DNA of 64,000 nt from Sphingomonas alpina (lineage in GTDB: Bacteria > Pseudomonadota > Alphaproteobacteria > Sphingomonadales > Sphingomonadaceae). Position numbers and translations under genes: made by a program. Positions 8,364 to 16,484 of the stretch are shown piece by piece (the first letter of the stretch is position 1; each line of letters begins with the position of its first letter). The stretch is from NCBI RefSeq assembly GCF_014490665.1, contig NZ_CP061038.1, positions 186,001 through 250,000 of the forward strand, in the 5' to 3' direction. Below the pieces are notes generated by a model. That model ran no database searches, was not told the DNA's origin, and worked only from the letters and a program-made list of their open reading frames with translations.

Positions 8364-9518
8364 ATGCACATGCCGATCAGCGCTGCCGCCACCTCGACCG
8401 ACGCCACGGCACCGGCGAAGAGTCATTATGTCATTCTCGACGGGCTGCGCGGCGTCGCCTCGCTTCTGGTCGTCGTCTTCCATTTGTTCGAGGCTTATGC
8501 CGGCAATGACCCGCGGAAGCAGATCATCAATCACGGCTATCTGGCGGTGGATTTCTTCTTCCTGCTGTCGGGCTTCGTGATTGCCTATGCCTATGATGAT
8601 CGCTGGGGCGGCATGGGCCGGTGGGAGTTTTACAAGCGGCGACTGATCCGGCTCCAGCCGATGGTGGTGCTGGGCAGCGTGCTTGGCGCGGCACTATTCG
8701 CCTTTCAGAGCTCGACCATTTACCCAAAGGCGCCGGGGACGTCCGCCTGGCAGGTCATCCTCGTGATGCTGATCGGCTGCACGATGATCCCGATGCCCAA
8801 ATCGGCCGACATTCGCGGCTGGAATGAAACCTACCCGCTCAATGGCCCGGCCTGGTCGCTGTTCTACGAATATTGCGCCAATATCCTGTACGCGGTCGGG
8901 CTGCGGCGGTTGTCGAATCGTGGCCTCGGGGTGCTGGTTGTGCTGTCCGCAGTTGCGCTCATCCTCCTGCTCGTCATGGGCAAGCGCGGCGACCTGATCG
9001 GCGGCTGGTCACTTGACGCCGACGGCCTCATGATCGGCGTGACGCGGGTGATGTTCCCCTTCTTTGCTGGCATCCTGCTGATGCGGCTCGGCGCGCGGGT
9101 CCGGCTGCCCGGAGCTTTCTGGCTGTGCAGCCTGATGCTGATCGTCGCTTTGTCGCTACCCCGCTTTGGCGGCACGGAGCGGCTCTGGATCAACGGGCTG
9201 TACGAGGCGGGCTGTGTGATCCTGCTGTTCCCGCTGATTGTCGCGATCGGGGCTGGCGAGAAGCAGAGTGACGGGCCTTCGGTCCGGGTCGCGCGGTTCT
9301 TCGGCGATCTGTCCTATCCGCTCTACATCACGCATTACCCGCTGATGTATATCTATGTCGGCTGGGTGGTCGACCGAAAGGTCCCGCCTATGCAGGGGGC
9401 ATTGGCTGGCCTCGGTGTGCTGATCGTTTCGGTCGCGGTGGCATATGCGACGCTCAAATTATTCGATGAGCCAGCGAGGCGCTGGCTCGCGTCGAGGCTT
9501 TTGACCAGGCGACCCTAG
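8364..9518 (+). CDS. Membrane acyltransferase (acyltransferase family 3, OafA-like)
   Basis: A 384-residue polytopic protein with about ten hydrophobic segments. The start of the family motif is visible at ~22-40 (YVILDGLRGVASLLVVVFHL), where the Arg of GLRG and His of FHL are the conserved inner-membrane active-site residues, and DFFFLLSGFVIAY follows. The C-terminal helix YPLYITHYPLMY is also typical. Such enzymes move acetyl or other acyl groups to sugars of surface polysaccharides or lipids. No glycan cluster is adjacent, so the acceptor is unknown. Confidence 0.9.
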   Translation: MHMPISAAATSTDATAPAKSHYVILDGLRGVASLLVVVFHLFEAYAGNDPRKQIINHGYLAVDFFFLLSGFVIAYAYDDRWGGMGRWEFYKRRLIRLQPMVVLGSVLGAALFAFQSSTIYPKAPGTSAWQVILVMLIGCTMIPMPKSADIRGWNETYPLNGPAWSLFYEYCANILYAVGLRRLSNRGLGVLVVLSAVALILLLVMGKRGDLIGGWSLDADGLMIGVTRVMFPFFAGILLMRLGARVRLPGAFWLCSLMLIVALSLPRFGGTERLWINGLYEAGCVILLFPLIVAIGAGEKQSDGPSVRVARFFGDLSYPLYITHYPLMYIYVGWVVDRKVPPMQGALAGLGVLIVSVAVAYATLKLFDEPARRWLASRLLTRRP

Positions 9519-9568
9519 GTCGCACTGTCGGCCACCGGGTCGATCCTCGCTACCGGCAAGCAGTGAGT

Positions 9569-10039
9569 TCAACTCGCCAGTGCGAACCCCGCCCCATCCT
9601 CATCGTCATTCGCGGGCGAAGCGCGATGGCGACGCCGGCTGCGGCGGGCTCGATCAGCCCTGCTTTTGGGGTGCTTCGCAAAGCGAAGAGCAAGGGTTGC
9701 AAGAACGCTTGAAACATTGACTCGACGTAGCGCCGCCCATGCAGCTGCAAAACTGGCTGCGGCCTCGATGACAACGCTGATTTCGAAGCCGGTAAGCCAC
9801 ATGGCCAGGTCCGGCGCGAACAGGCTCACCATGCGGACTGGATCATCGTCTCCCGCACTCACATGAAGAACAACCAATATCAGGATGACGATCGCCATTG
9901 CGACATGGCCACGGGTAAGGCGGCTCGCGGCAGCGGCAGGCACTTCCACCATGACACGGTATAGGAAACGGCCGATCGGCGTGCCTCCGGCAACCATCAG
10001 GGCTGTCCGGGACATCAGGAACACAATCAGCATTGTCAT
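9569..10039 (-). CDS. Small membrane protein of unknown function
   Basis: A 156-residue protein with three hydrophobic segments: near the N-terminus (MTMLIVFLMSRTALMVAGG), at about 48-62 (HVAMAIVILILVVLHV) and at about 75-105 (FAPDLAMWLTGFEISVVIEA). The tail is Arg-rich. An ATG at 10033 could also start it; no strong ribosome site is seen. No family recognised. It stands alone between an acyltransferase and a serine hydrolase. Confidence 0.6.
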   Translation of the reverse strand: MTMLIVFLMSRTALMVAGGTPIGRFLYRVMVEVPAAAASRLTRGHVAMAIVILILVVLHVSAGDDDPVRMVSLFAPDLAMWLTGFEISVVIEAAASFAAAWAALRRVNVSSVLATLALRFAKHPKSRADRARRSRRRHRASPANDDEDGAGFALAS

Positions 10040-10248
10040 TCGCCTGCCCCAATTTGGTCCCGATAAAGTATCGCCACATCTGCCTTTGGCCAACATGGCT
10101 ATTTCAACCGTGTCACCTTAGCTGAGCCTCCAAATTTCATTGGCCAAAATTGAAAATAAACACCTAATCAGGATTGTTGTGTCTCGATTGGGTTGAAACC
10201 TCGCGCAAACTCGGCCATGATTTCCGTCATAATGGGGGAGGGTCAATC

Positions 10249-11793
10249 ATGATCTCGATTGCGCGAATGAAGCATGTCATTCTGTCCGCAACGGCATTGA
10301 CCCTCATCTCGCCGGCGTTCCCGGCCTTGGCGCAGACCGCCGCCACGGCGCCTGCACCTGCAACACTATCCTCCCCATCGACCAGCGCCGCACTTGAGGG
10401 ACTGGATGCCTATATCGAGACGGCCCGGCAGACCTGGCAGGTCCCCGGCGCGGCCGTCGTGATCGTCAAGGACGACGAGATCGTCTACGCCAAGGGCTTC
10501 GGTGTCCGCGAGGACGGCAAGCCGGGCAAGGTCGATCCCGACACGGTCTTCGCGATCGGATCGGCGACCAAGGCCTTCACTGCGGCGGCGCTCGGCATGC
10601 TGGTCGATGAGCAGAAGATCGCCTGGGACGGGGCAGTGCATGATTATTTGCCGTCGTTCGAGATGGACGATCCCTATGTCACGCGCCACGCCACGGTGCG
10701 CGATCTGCTGTCCCACCGGACCGGCGTGGTCACTAATGGCAACCTCTGGTACGGCTCCGGGTTCGATCGCAAGGAGATCATCCGGCGGATGCGCTTCCAG
10801 ACCGAATCGATCGGTTTCCGCAACCAGTTCCAGTATCAGAACGAGATGTTCATCGTGGCAGGAGAGGTCGTCTCCTCGGTCGCCGGCACCAGCTATGACA
10901 GCTTCATCGCCAGCCGCATCTTCGCGCCGCTCGGGATGCGCCGCAGTTCCACCAGCGTCAACGCGCTGAAGGGGTTGGCCAATGTTGCGACCCCGCATTC
11001 GCTGATCGATGGCAAGGCGGTGCCGATCGAATATCGCCTGATCGATAATGTGGGCGGCGCCGGCGTGATCAATTCCAGTGCACGCGACATGGCGCAGTGG
11101 CTGCGCCTGCAACTGGGCGGCGGCACGTTCCAGGGCAAGCAGCTCATCGCGCCCGCGACCCTGGCCGAGATGCACACGGGCCAGATCGTGCCGCGCGGCG
11201 GCCCCGGCACGACTTTCAAGTTCAGCGAATATGGGCTGGGCTGGGGTGTCCAGGAATATCGCGGGCAGAAGATCGTCGCGCATTCCGGCGCGATCGACGG
11301 GATGCAGAGCATGATTGCGATGATACCGGAGAAAAAGCTCGGGCTGGTCGTGCTGACCAACGGCCTGCGCACCGTGCTGGGCACCGCCGTCGAGTTGCGC
11401 GTGCTCGACGCGTTTCTGGGCGGTCCGGTGACGGATCACAGCGCGGTCCTGAAAAAGGCCAGCGACGATGCCGCTCGGGTCGCGCGCGAAAAGACCCCGC
11501 CACCACCGGCGACGGTGGCGCCGCCGACCCTGCCGCTCGATCGCTATGCCGGTACCTATTCGAACGTCATGCTCGGCGACGTCGTCATCACGCTGGCCGA
11601 CGGCAAGCTGCTGCTCGCGCGCCCGGCGGTTTCGGCAGTGCTCGACCATGAGGACAAGGACAAGTTCATGGCGCGTTGGAAAAGCCCGGGCCAGGTGGTC
11701 ATTTTCGGCCCGACCCCGGTCGGCTTCACCTTTGGTGCGGCAGGGCAGATCACCACGCTGGAGCTGGGGGCCGACAAATTCATGCGTAAATAA
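10249..11793 (+). CDS. Exported serine hydrolase, beta-lactamase family with C-terminal beta domain
   Basis: A 514-residue protein. Signal peptide to about residue 28 (ALAQ), then the beta-lactamase/DD-peptidase fold with SATK (S105, K108), YQN (Y196-N198) and HSG (H345-G347). From about residue 425, after a Pro-rich linker (PPPPATVAPPTLPL), there is a DUF3471-like beta domain (YAGTYSNVMLGDVVITLADG). The ATG at 10249 has GGAGG 7 nt upstream and is preferred over the longer frame. Substrate unknown; the family includes esterases and D-aminopeptidases. Confidence 0.9.
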   Translation: MISIARMKHVILSATALTLISPAFPALAQTAATAPAPATLSSPSTSAALEGLDAYIETARQTWQVPGAAVVIVKDDEIVYAKGFGVREDGKPGKVDPDTVFAIGSATKAFTAAALGMLVDEQKIAWDGAVHDYLPSFEMDDPYVTRHATVRDLLSHRTGVVTNGNLWYGSGFDRKEIIRRMRFQTESIGFRNQFQYQNEMFIVAGEVVSSVAGTSYDSFIASRIFAPLGMRRSSTSVNALKGLANVATPHSLIDGKAVPIEYRLIDNVGGAGVINSSARDMAQWLRLQLGGGTFQGKQLIAPATLAEMHTGQIVPRGGPGTTFKFSEYGLGWGVQEYRGQKIVAHSGAIDGMQSMIAMIPEKKLGLVVLTNGLRTVLGTAVELRVLDAFLGGPVTDHSAVLKKASDDAARVAREKTPPPPATVAPPTLPLDRYAGTYSNVMLGDVVITLADGKLLLARPAVSAVLDHEDKDKFMARWKSPGQVVIFGPTPVGFTFGAAGQITTLELGADKFMRK

Positions 11794-12031
11794 GGGCTGG
11801 GAGACGGCCAGCAGGTCCCGCCACTACTCGACGGACGACCGGTTTTGAGGCTTAACCAAGCTCCGACGGCGCGCGCAGTCCACACGGGAAAATCAGCGGC
11901 GAAGAAGGGAAATGGAAAGGATCAAGCACTTCCCATTTAAATCCTATAGCGGACCGGGGGACTTGCGGCAAGCCCCCGGTCATGCGCCATGAACGCTCCC
12001 CTCGATCTCGAATCCGGAGGGAGTAGCGAAC

Positions 12032-13270
12032 ATGCGTGTACTATTATCGACTTACGGATCGCGCGGAGACACACAGCCGATCGCCGCGCTGGCCATCGCC
12101 CTGCAGGCGCTCGGCGTGGAGACGCTGGTGTCCGCGCCGGCCGATGCGGAATTCGTGGAACTGCTGGACCGGGTCGGCGTGCCGCTGGCGCCGGCCTTCA
12201 TGCCGGTGCATCAATGGATCGCGACCGCCAAGCAGTCCGGGCTGAAGCTGCCGCAGCTCGCGGCCCGAATGGTGGGGGCCCAATATGATGCGATCGGCGC
12301 GGCCGCCAGTGGCTGTGACGCGATCCTGGCGACGGGGCTGTTTCCGTCCGCCGCGGCCGCGCGGGCGGTGGCTGAGAAATCGGGCATCCACTATATCAAA
12401 CTCGCTTTCTGCCCGTGCTATCTTCCATCGCCGCATCATCCGCCGTTCACCTTTCCCGGCTGGCCACACCCGCCGGGGATGACCGACAATCTTGCGCTAT
12501 GGGCGCATAATGCGGAGGCGATGAACGCGTTGTTCGGTGAGGCGGTCAATGCCCACCGCGCCCTGATTGGCCTGCCGGCGCTCGACAATGTCCGCGACCA
12601 TGTCTTCACGCACCGCCCATGGCTGGCGACCGACCCGGTGCTTGGGCCGTGGCAGCCGACCGATCTTGTAGACACGCAACAGACCGGCGCTTGGATATTG
12701 CCCGACACACGCCCGCTCGCGGCAGAGCTGGAGGCGTTTCTCGATGCCGGCGACCCGCCAGTCTATGTCGGTTTCGGCAGCATGGCGATGCAGGCGTCGG
12801 AGAACGCCGCCGAGGTCGCCATCGCAGCGGTTCGCGCGCAGGGGCGGCGCGTGATCCTCGCACAGGGCTGGGCGAATCTTGCGCCGGTCGATGATCGGGG
12901 GGACTGCTTCGCCCTGGGCGAGGTCAATCAGCAGGCGCTGTTCCGCCGGGTTGCCGCCGTCGTGCATCATGGCGGTGCCGGCACCACGGCCACGGCGGCT
13001 ATGGCCGGCGCGCCGCAACTGATTGTGCCCCAGGTCGCGGATCAGCCTTACTGGGCCAGCCGCGTCGCCGATCTCGGTATCGGCGTGGCGCATGACGGCC
13101 CTGTGCCGACCATGGAGTCGCTGTCGGCCGGGCTCCGGACAGTGCTTGTCCCCGGCATCCGCGACCGCGCATTGGCCCTTGCTCCCGGCATCCGCCCCGA
13201 TGCGGCGGCACTGGCCGCGAAGCTGCTGGTCGAGGCGATCGTCCGGAGCAAGCAAGTGACGTCCGCATAA
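12032..13270 (+). CDS. GT1-family glycosyltransferase (GtfE/UGT-like)
   Basis: A 412-residue two-Rossmann-domain glycosyltransferase. The acceptor domain opens with MRVLLSTYGSRGDTQP, as in sterol and glycopeptide glycosyltransferases; the donor domain has VYVGFGSM (about 245) and the nucleotide-sugar signature HHGGAGTTATAAMAGAPQ (about 312-330) followed by DQPYWA. It would transfer a sugar from an NDP-donor to a lipophilic acceptor. A ribosome site (GGAGG) precedes the ATG. No biosynthetic cluster surrounds it, so a detoxifying or lipid-glycosylating role is only a guess. Confidence 0.85.
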   Translation: MRVLLSTYGSRGDTQPIAALAIALQALGVETLVSAPADAEFVELLDRVGVPLAPAFMPVHQWIATAKQSGLKLPQLAARMVGAQYDAIGAAASGCDAILATGLFPSAAAARAVAEKSGIHYIKLAFCPCYLPSPHHPPFTFPGWPHPPGMTDNLALWAHNAEAMNALFGEAVNAHRALIGLPALDNVRDHVFTHRPWLATDPVLGPWQPTDLVDTQQTGAWILPDTRPLAAELEAFLDAGDPPVYVGFGSMAMQASENAAEVAIAAVRAQGRRVILAQGWANLAPVDDRGDCFALGEVNQQALFRRVAAVVHHGGAGTTATAAMAGAPQLIVPQVADQPYWASRVADLGIGVAHDGPVPTMESLSAGLRTVLVPGIRDRALALAPGIRPDAAALAAKLLVEAIVRSKQVTSA

Positions 13271-13392
13271 GCGAGCTGCGAAACAAGAACACGAAAGTGG
13301 GTCGCTGCTTTGGGGCGGTCCGCTTTCGCGTCGTTTCGCACCTTGCTCCCCCCGCCACGCACAGGCACTCTCCCCAAAAAAGGGCAAACTCC

Positions 13393-14514
13393 ATGAACCG
13401 CCGCACCGCACTTCAGCTCATTGCCGCAAGTCCGCTCGCTCTCTCGCCGTCGCTCGCCTTCGCGGCCGGGTTCCCCGAGGACGCCTGGCGCAAGGCGATC
13501 GTCATCGATGGGCTCGGTGGGCCGTCCGATCCCGATTTCGTCGAGGGACAGACGCGCTTCTCCGCCCGGGGTAGGGTGGAATTGCTGCGCTCCGGCACCA
13601 CCGCGTTCCACTATACTGCCAGTGAGCCCGGCAACCTGCCCGACGCGTTCGAAAAGGCTGTGGCTGGCATCGCCGAGGCGGATCAGCTGATTGCCGACAA
13701 TGCCGAACTGCTGGTCAAGGCGACCCGCGCCGCCGACATCGCCGCCGCCAAGCGCAACGGGCAGGTCGCGCTTGTCCTGGGCTTTCAGGACACCAGTGCG
13801 ATCGGCACGCAGCTCGACCGCGTTGCGCTGTACAAGAACCTTGGCGTGCGCATCATTCAGTTGACCTATAACCGTCGCAACCTGTCCGGCGACGGCGCGC
13901 TCGAACGCGCCAATGGCGGCATCTCGGCGCTGGGCCGCGAAACCATTGCCGCGATCGAAAAGGCGTCGCTGCTGCTCGATCTGTCGCATGGCGGCCAGCG
14001 CACCATAGCCGAAGCGATCGCCGCGTCGAAACGGCCGATGACGATCAGCCATACCGGCTGCCGTGACCTGCATGACAATCCGCGCAACGTCTATGACGCG
14101 GAGCTGAAGGCGGTGGCGGACAAGGGCGGGGTGGTCGGCATCTATTACATGCCGTTCCTGGTGCCCTCGGGCAAACCGACGCGCGACGATCTGATCCGCC
14201 ATTTCGACCATGCGGTGAATGTCTGCGGCGAGGACCATGTCTCGATTGGCACCGATGGCGGCTCCACCGCGCTGGTGATCGACGACAAGGCGCGCGCCGA
14301 GCAGCGTAAATTCTACGAACAACGCTCCGCCCAAGGTATCGCCGCGCCCGGCGAAGGGCCGGACGTGTTCAACTATGTCGCGGATTATAACAGCCCGATG
14401 CGCTTCCGCATGCTCGCCGACGATCTGGCCGCGCGCGGCTGGAAAGCGGCGCGGATCGAGAAGCTGCTCGGGGCGAATCTGATGCGGCTGTGGGGGGAAA
14501 GCTGGGGCGGGTAG
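13393..14514 (+). CDS. M19 renal-dipeptidase homologue with altered metal site
   Basis: A 373-residue exported protein with a signal peptide ending near AFA25. The M19 fold is evident: DLSH (H199) and ISHTGCRDLHDNPRN (H220), and SIGTDGGS before the C-terminal helices. However, the canonical first-metal motif DGHxD near the N-terminus is DGLGG here (39-43), and the bridging Glu is replaced in LGFQDTS (Q132). Compared with the mammalian enzyme it keeps the second-site histidines but not the first-site ligands. It may be inactive, use one metal, or act on another substrate. Start chosen at 13393 for the signal peptide. Confidence 0.85.
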   Translation: MNRRTALQLIAASPLALSPSLAFAAGFPEDAWRKAIVIDGLGGPSDPDFVEGQTRFSARGRVELLRSGTTAFHYTASEPGNLPDAFEKAVAGIAEADQLIADNAELLVKATRAADIAAAKRNGQVALVLGFQDTSAIGTQLDRVALYKNLGVRIIQLTYNRRNLSGDGALERANGGISALGRETIAAIEKASLLLDLSHGGQRTIAEAIAASKRPMTISHTGCRDLHDNPRNVYDAELKAVADKGGVVGIYYMPFLVPSGKPTRDDLIRHFDHAVNVCGEDHVSIGTDGGSTALVIDDKARAEQRKFYEQRSAQGIAAPGEGPDVFNYVADYNSPMRFRMLADDLAARGWKAARIEKLLGANLMRLWGESWGG

Positions 14515-14605
14515 GGCGGATCGGCAATCATTTGTGTGGGGGCTCATCACCCCGCCAGCCGTCACTCAGGATGGTGTTCGGTGCTTATCCTCTTCGAAGA
14601 GCAGC

Positions 14606-14713
14606 GCTTCCCGGCGCAGGCCGGGGTCCAGTCGGAAAGGCTGAAGTAACGAAGCGCAGCAGCAGTTACCGCCTGTTTTCCGACTGGGCCCTGGCCTGCG
14701 CCGGGGAAGCAAT
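14606..14713. repeat. REP-like palindromic element, class A copy 1
   Basis: Two GC-rich arms (14608-14634 and 14680-14709) are inverted copies with core GGCGCAGGCC...GTCGG. Between them lies TAACGAAGCGCAGCA. The same arms and the same inner sequence recur at 56690-56794. The intergenic stretch 14515-15021 holds this element, the hairpin at 14832-14861, and no supported gene. Confidence 0.75.
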
Positions 14714-14831
14714 AAAAGGTGACATGTTCGAAAAGCATAGGTGCCGGCCCGTTTCAGGGCAACGAAACATTTGACTAACTATATGATATATAACGAATTG
14801 TATAAGCTTCGTATCGAGCATTCACAGGAAA

Positions 14832-14871
14832 AGATATGGTACATTCCGGTGTAACATATCTCCTGCCATTC
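14832..14871. repeat. Hairpin repeat, class C, degenerate copy
   Basis: AGATATGGTAC (14832-14842) pairs with GTAACATATCT (14851-14861) with one mismatch. The right half and its flank (14849-14871) match 21 of 23 positions of the right arm of the perfect hairpin at 33392-33438, so these are two copies of one element. Confidence 0.6.
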
Positions 14872-15021
14872 GCGGCCCTCTCTCTTCGGCCATGGTGCCA
14901 GCGGCGATTCAACCATCGCACAGGATCGGGCATGTCATCGCTTGCCGGACAGACACCGGCGCGCTTTCTGATTGTTGAAAACAGGATGAGGGCGCGGCGC
15001 CTGATGGTGGGCATCCCCGCC

Positions 15022-16473
15022 TCAGCGTCCCTTACTGCCGCCCGCCTTCATCGCGGCCGCCGCCGCCAGGTCGGCCTTGTCCCAACCGCCGCCCAGCGAA
15101 CGGAACAGGTCGATCTGCGCGCTCGCGATGCGGGCGCTCGATGCGGCGAGGTCCGCCTCTGTGTCGGCAAAGGTCCGCTCGGAATCGAGTACGTCGAGAA
15201 AGTCGATCTGCCCGGCGCGCTGGCGGGCGCGGGTGATGCGCATCGCTGCTTCGGCGCCGTCACGCGCCGATCGCAATGCCGCGTTGCGCTCGATCTCCCG
15301 GGCATAGCTTGACAAGGCCGTCTCGGTTTCCTCGAGTGAGCGCAGCACCGTGCCGTCGAACTCGGCCAGCGCCCCGCGGCTATCCGCTTCACTTGCGGCG
15401 ATCCGCGCACGCGCGGCTTCCTGGTTGGGGAAGGACCAGCTGATCAGCGGGCCAAGCAGCCAGCGCAGCGCACCGCCGGTGAACATGTCGCCAATGCTGG
15501 TCGCGGTCGACCCGATCGATCCACCGAGCGAGATCTGCGGATAGAGCTGAGCGGTAGCGACGCCGATCCGTGCGGTCGAGGCGGCGAGCCGGCGCTCCGC
15601 AGCGCGGATGTCGGGGCGCCGCGCGAGCAGGGCGGCGCCGTCGCCGACCGGGATCGCCTGGTCGAGCGTCGGGGTGCTGGTCCGCTCGGCTGCCGCGGCG
15701 GGCAAGTCCTGCGGCGTGCGTCCGGTCAGCGTGGCGAGACGGAACAGGGCAGCTTGCCGGTCGGCCTCGATTGCCGGGACCAGTGCGGCGCGCTGGTCGC
15801 GCAAAGTGGTGATGCGCACCAGGTCGAGCTTGGCCGCGCGGCCCGCCTCGACTCGCTTGCCGGTCAGGCCGGCCGACTTGTCGAGCAGCTCGACGATGCG
15901 CTTCGCCACCGCGAGCCGTTCGGCCGACGATGCGGCGTCGACATAGGCGCGGGTGGTGGCGGAGACGACCGCGACGCGTACCGCATCGGCATCGGCATCG
16001 GCCGCCGCGACGTCGCCGCGTGCCGCTTCGATGTTGCGCTTCACCCGGCCCGACAGGTCGAGCTCGTAGGACACGCTCAGCCCGACGTCGAACGCGCTGT
16101 CCTCCGTGGCGCTGCCGGGCAGGCGCTGAGTCTCGGGCGACCGGCCATAAGTGCCGCTCGCGCCGATGCTGGTCTGGGGCAGCCGGTCCGACCGGACGCC
16201 GCGCAGCGAGGCGCGGGCCTTGTCGAGCCGCGCCACCGCGACGCGGATATCGGTATTGGCCGCCAGCGCGTCGGCGACCAGCCCGTCAAGCACTGGGTCG
16301 CGGTACAGCCGCCACCAGTGATCGTCGGTTGTTGCCGTGCTGAAGGCTGGGTTGGTCGCGCCGATGAACGGGGCCGCCGCCTTGGGAGCAGGGATCGGCG
16401 CGACATAGTTGGGGCCGGCGGCGCAGGCGGCAAGCGCGAGCGATGACAGCGTTGCGAGAAGGATCTGTTTCAT
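15022..16473 (-). CDS. RND efflux outer-membrane factor, NodT lipoprotein family
   Basis: A 483-residue TolC-like channel protein. The signal peptide ends in a lipobox (ALAACAAG, Cys near residue 16), so it is lipid-anchored in the outer membrane. Two OEP coiled-coil repeats are visible, each starting with a long helix (DIRVAVARLDKARASLRG; RIVELLDKSAGLTGKRVEAGRA) and the second with RRPDIRAAERRLAASTARIGVATAQLYPQISL. Start at 16473 has GGAG 8 nt upstream. It lies 11 bp after the pump gene and completes the tripartite efflux system encoded by this operon. Confidence 0.92.
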   Translation of the reverse strand: MKQILLATLSSLALAACAAGPNYVAPIPAPKAAAPFIGATNPAFSTATTDDHWWRLYRDPVLDGLVADALAANTDIRVAVARLDKARASLRGVRSDRLPQTSIGASGTYGRSPETQRLPGSATEDSAFDVGLSVSYELDLSGRVKRNIEAARGDVAAADADADAVRVAVVSATTRAYVDAASSAERLAVAKRIVELLDKSAGLTGKRVEAGRAAKLDLVRITTLRDQRAALVPAIEADRQAALFRLATLTGRTPQDLPAAAAERTSTPTLDQAIPVGDGAALLARRPDIRAAERRLAASTARIGVATAQLYPQISLGGSIGSTATSIGDMFTGGALRWLLGPLISWSFPNQEAARARIAASEADSRGALAEFDGTVLRSLEETETALSSYAREIERNAALRSARDGAEAAMRITRARQRAGQIDFLDVLDSERTFADTEADLAASSARIASAQIDLFRSLGGGWDKADLAAAAAMKAGGSKGR

Positions 16474-16484
16474 ATCTGCCGCTC

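Noticed and set aside
9550..9774. 74-codon frame antisense at the end of the small membrane protein gene
   Set aside because: Overlaps the membrane protein in another frame with no start signal or domain.
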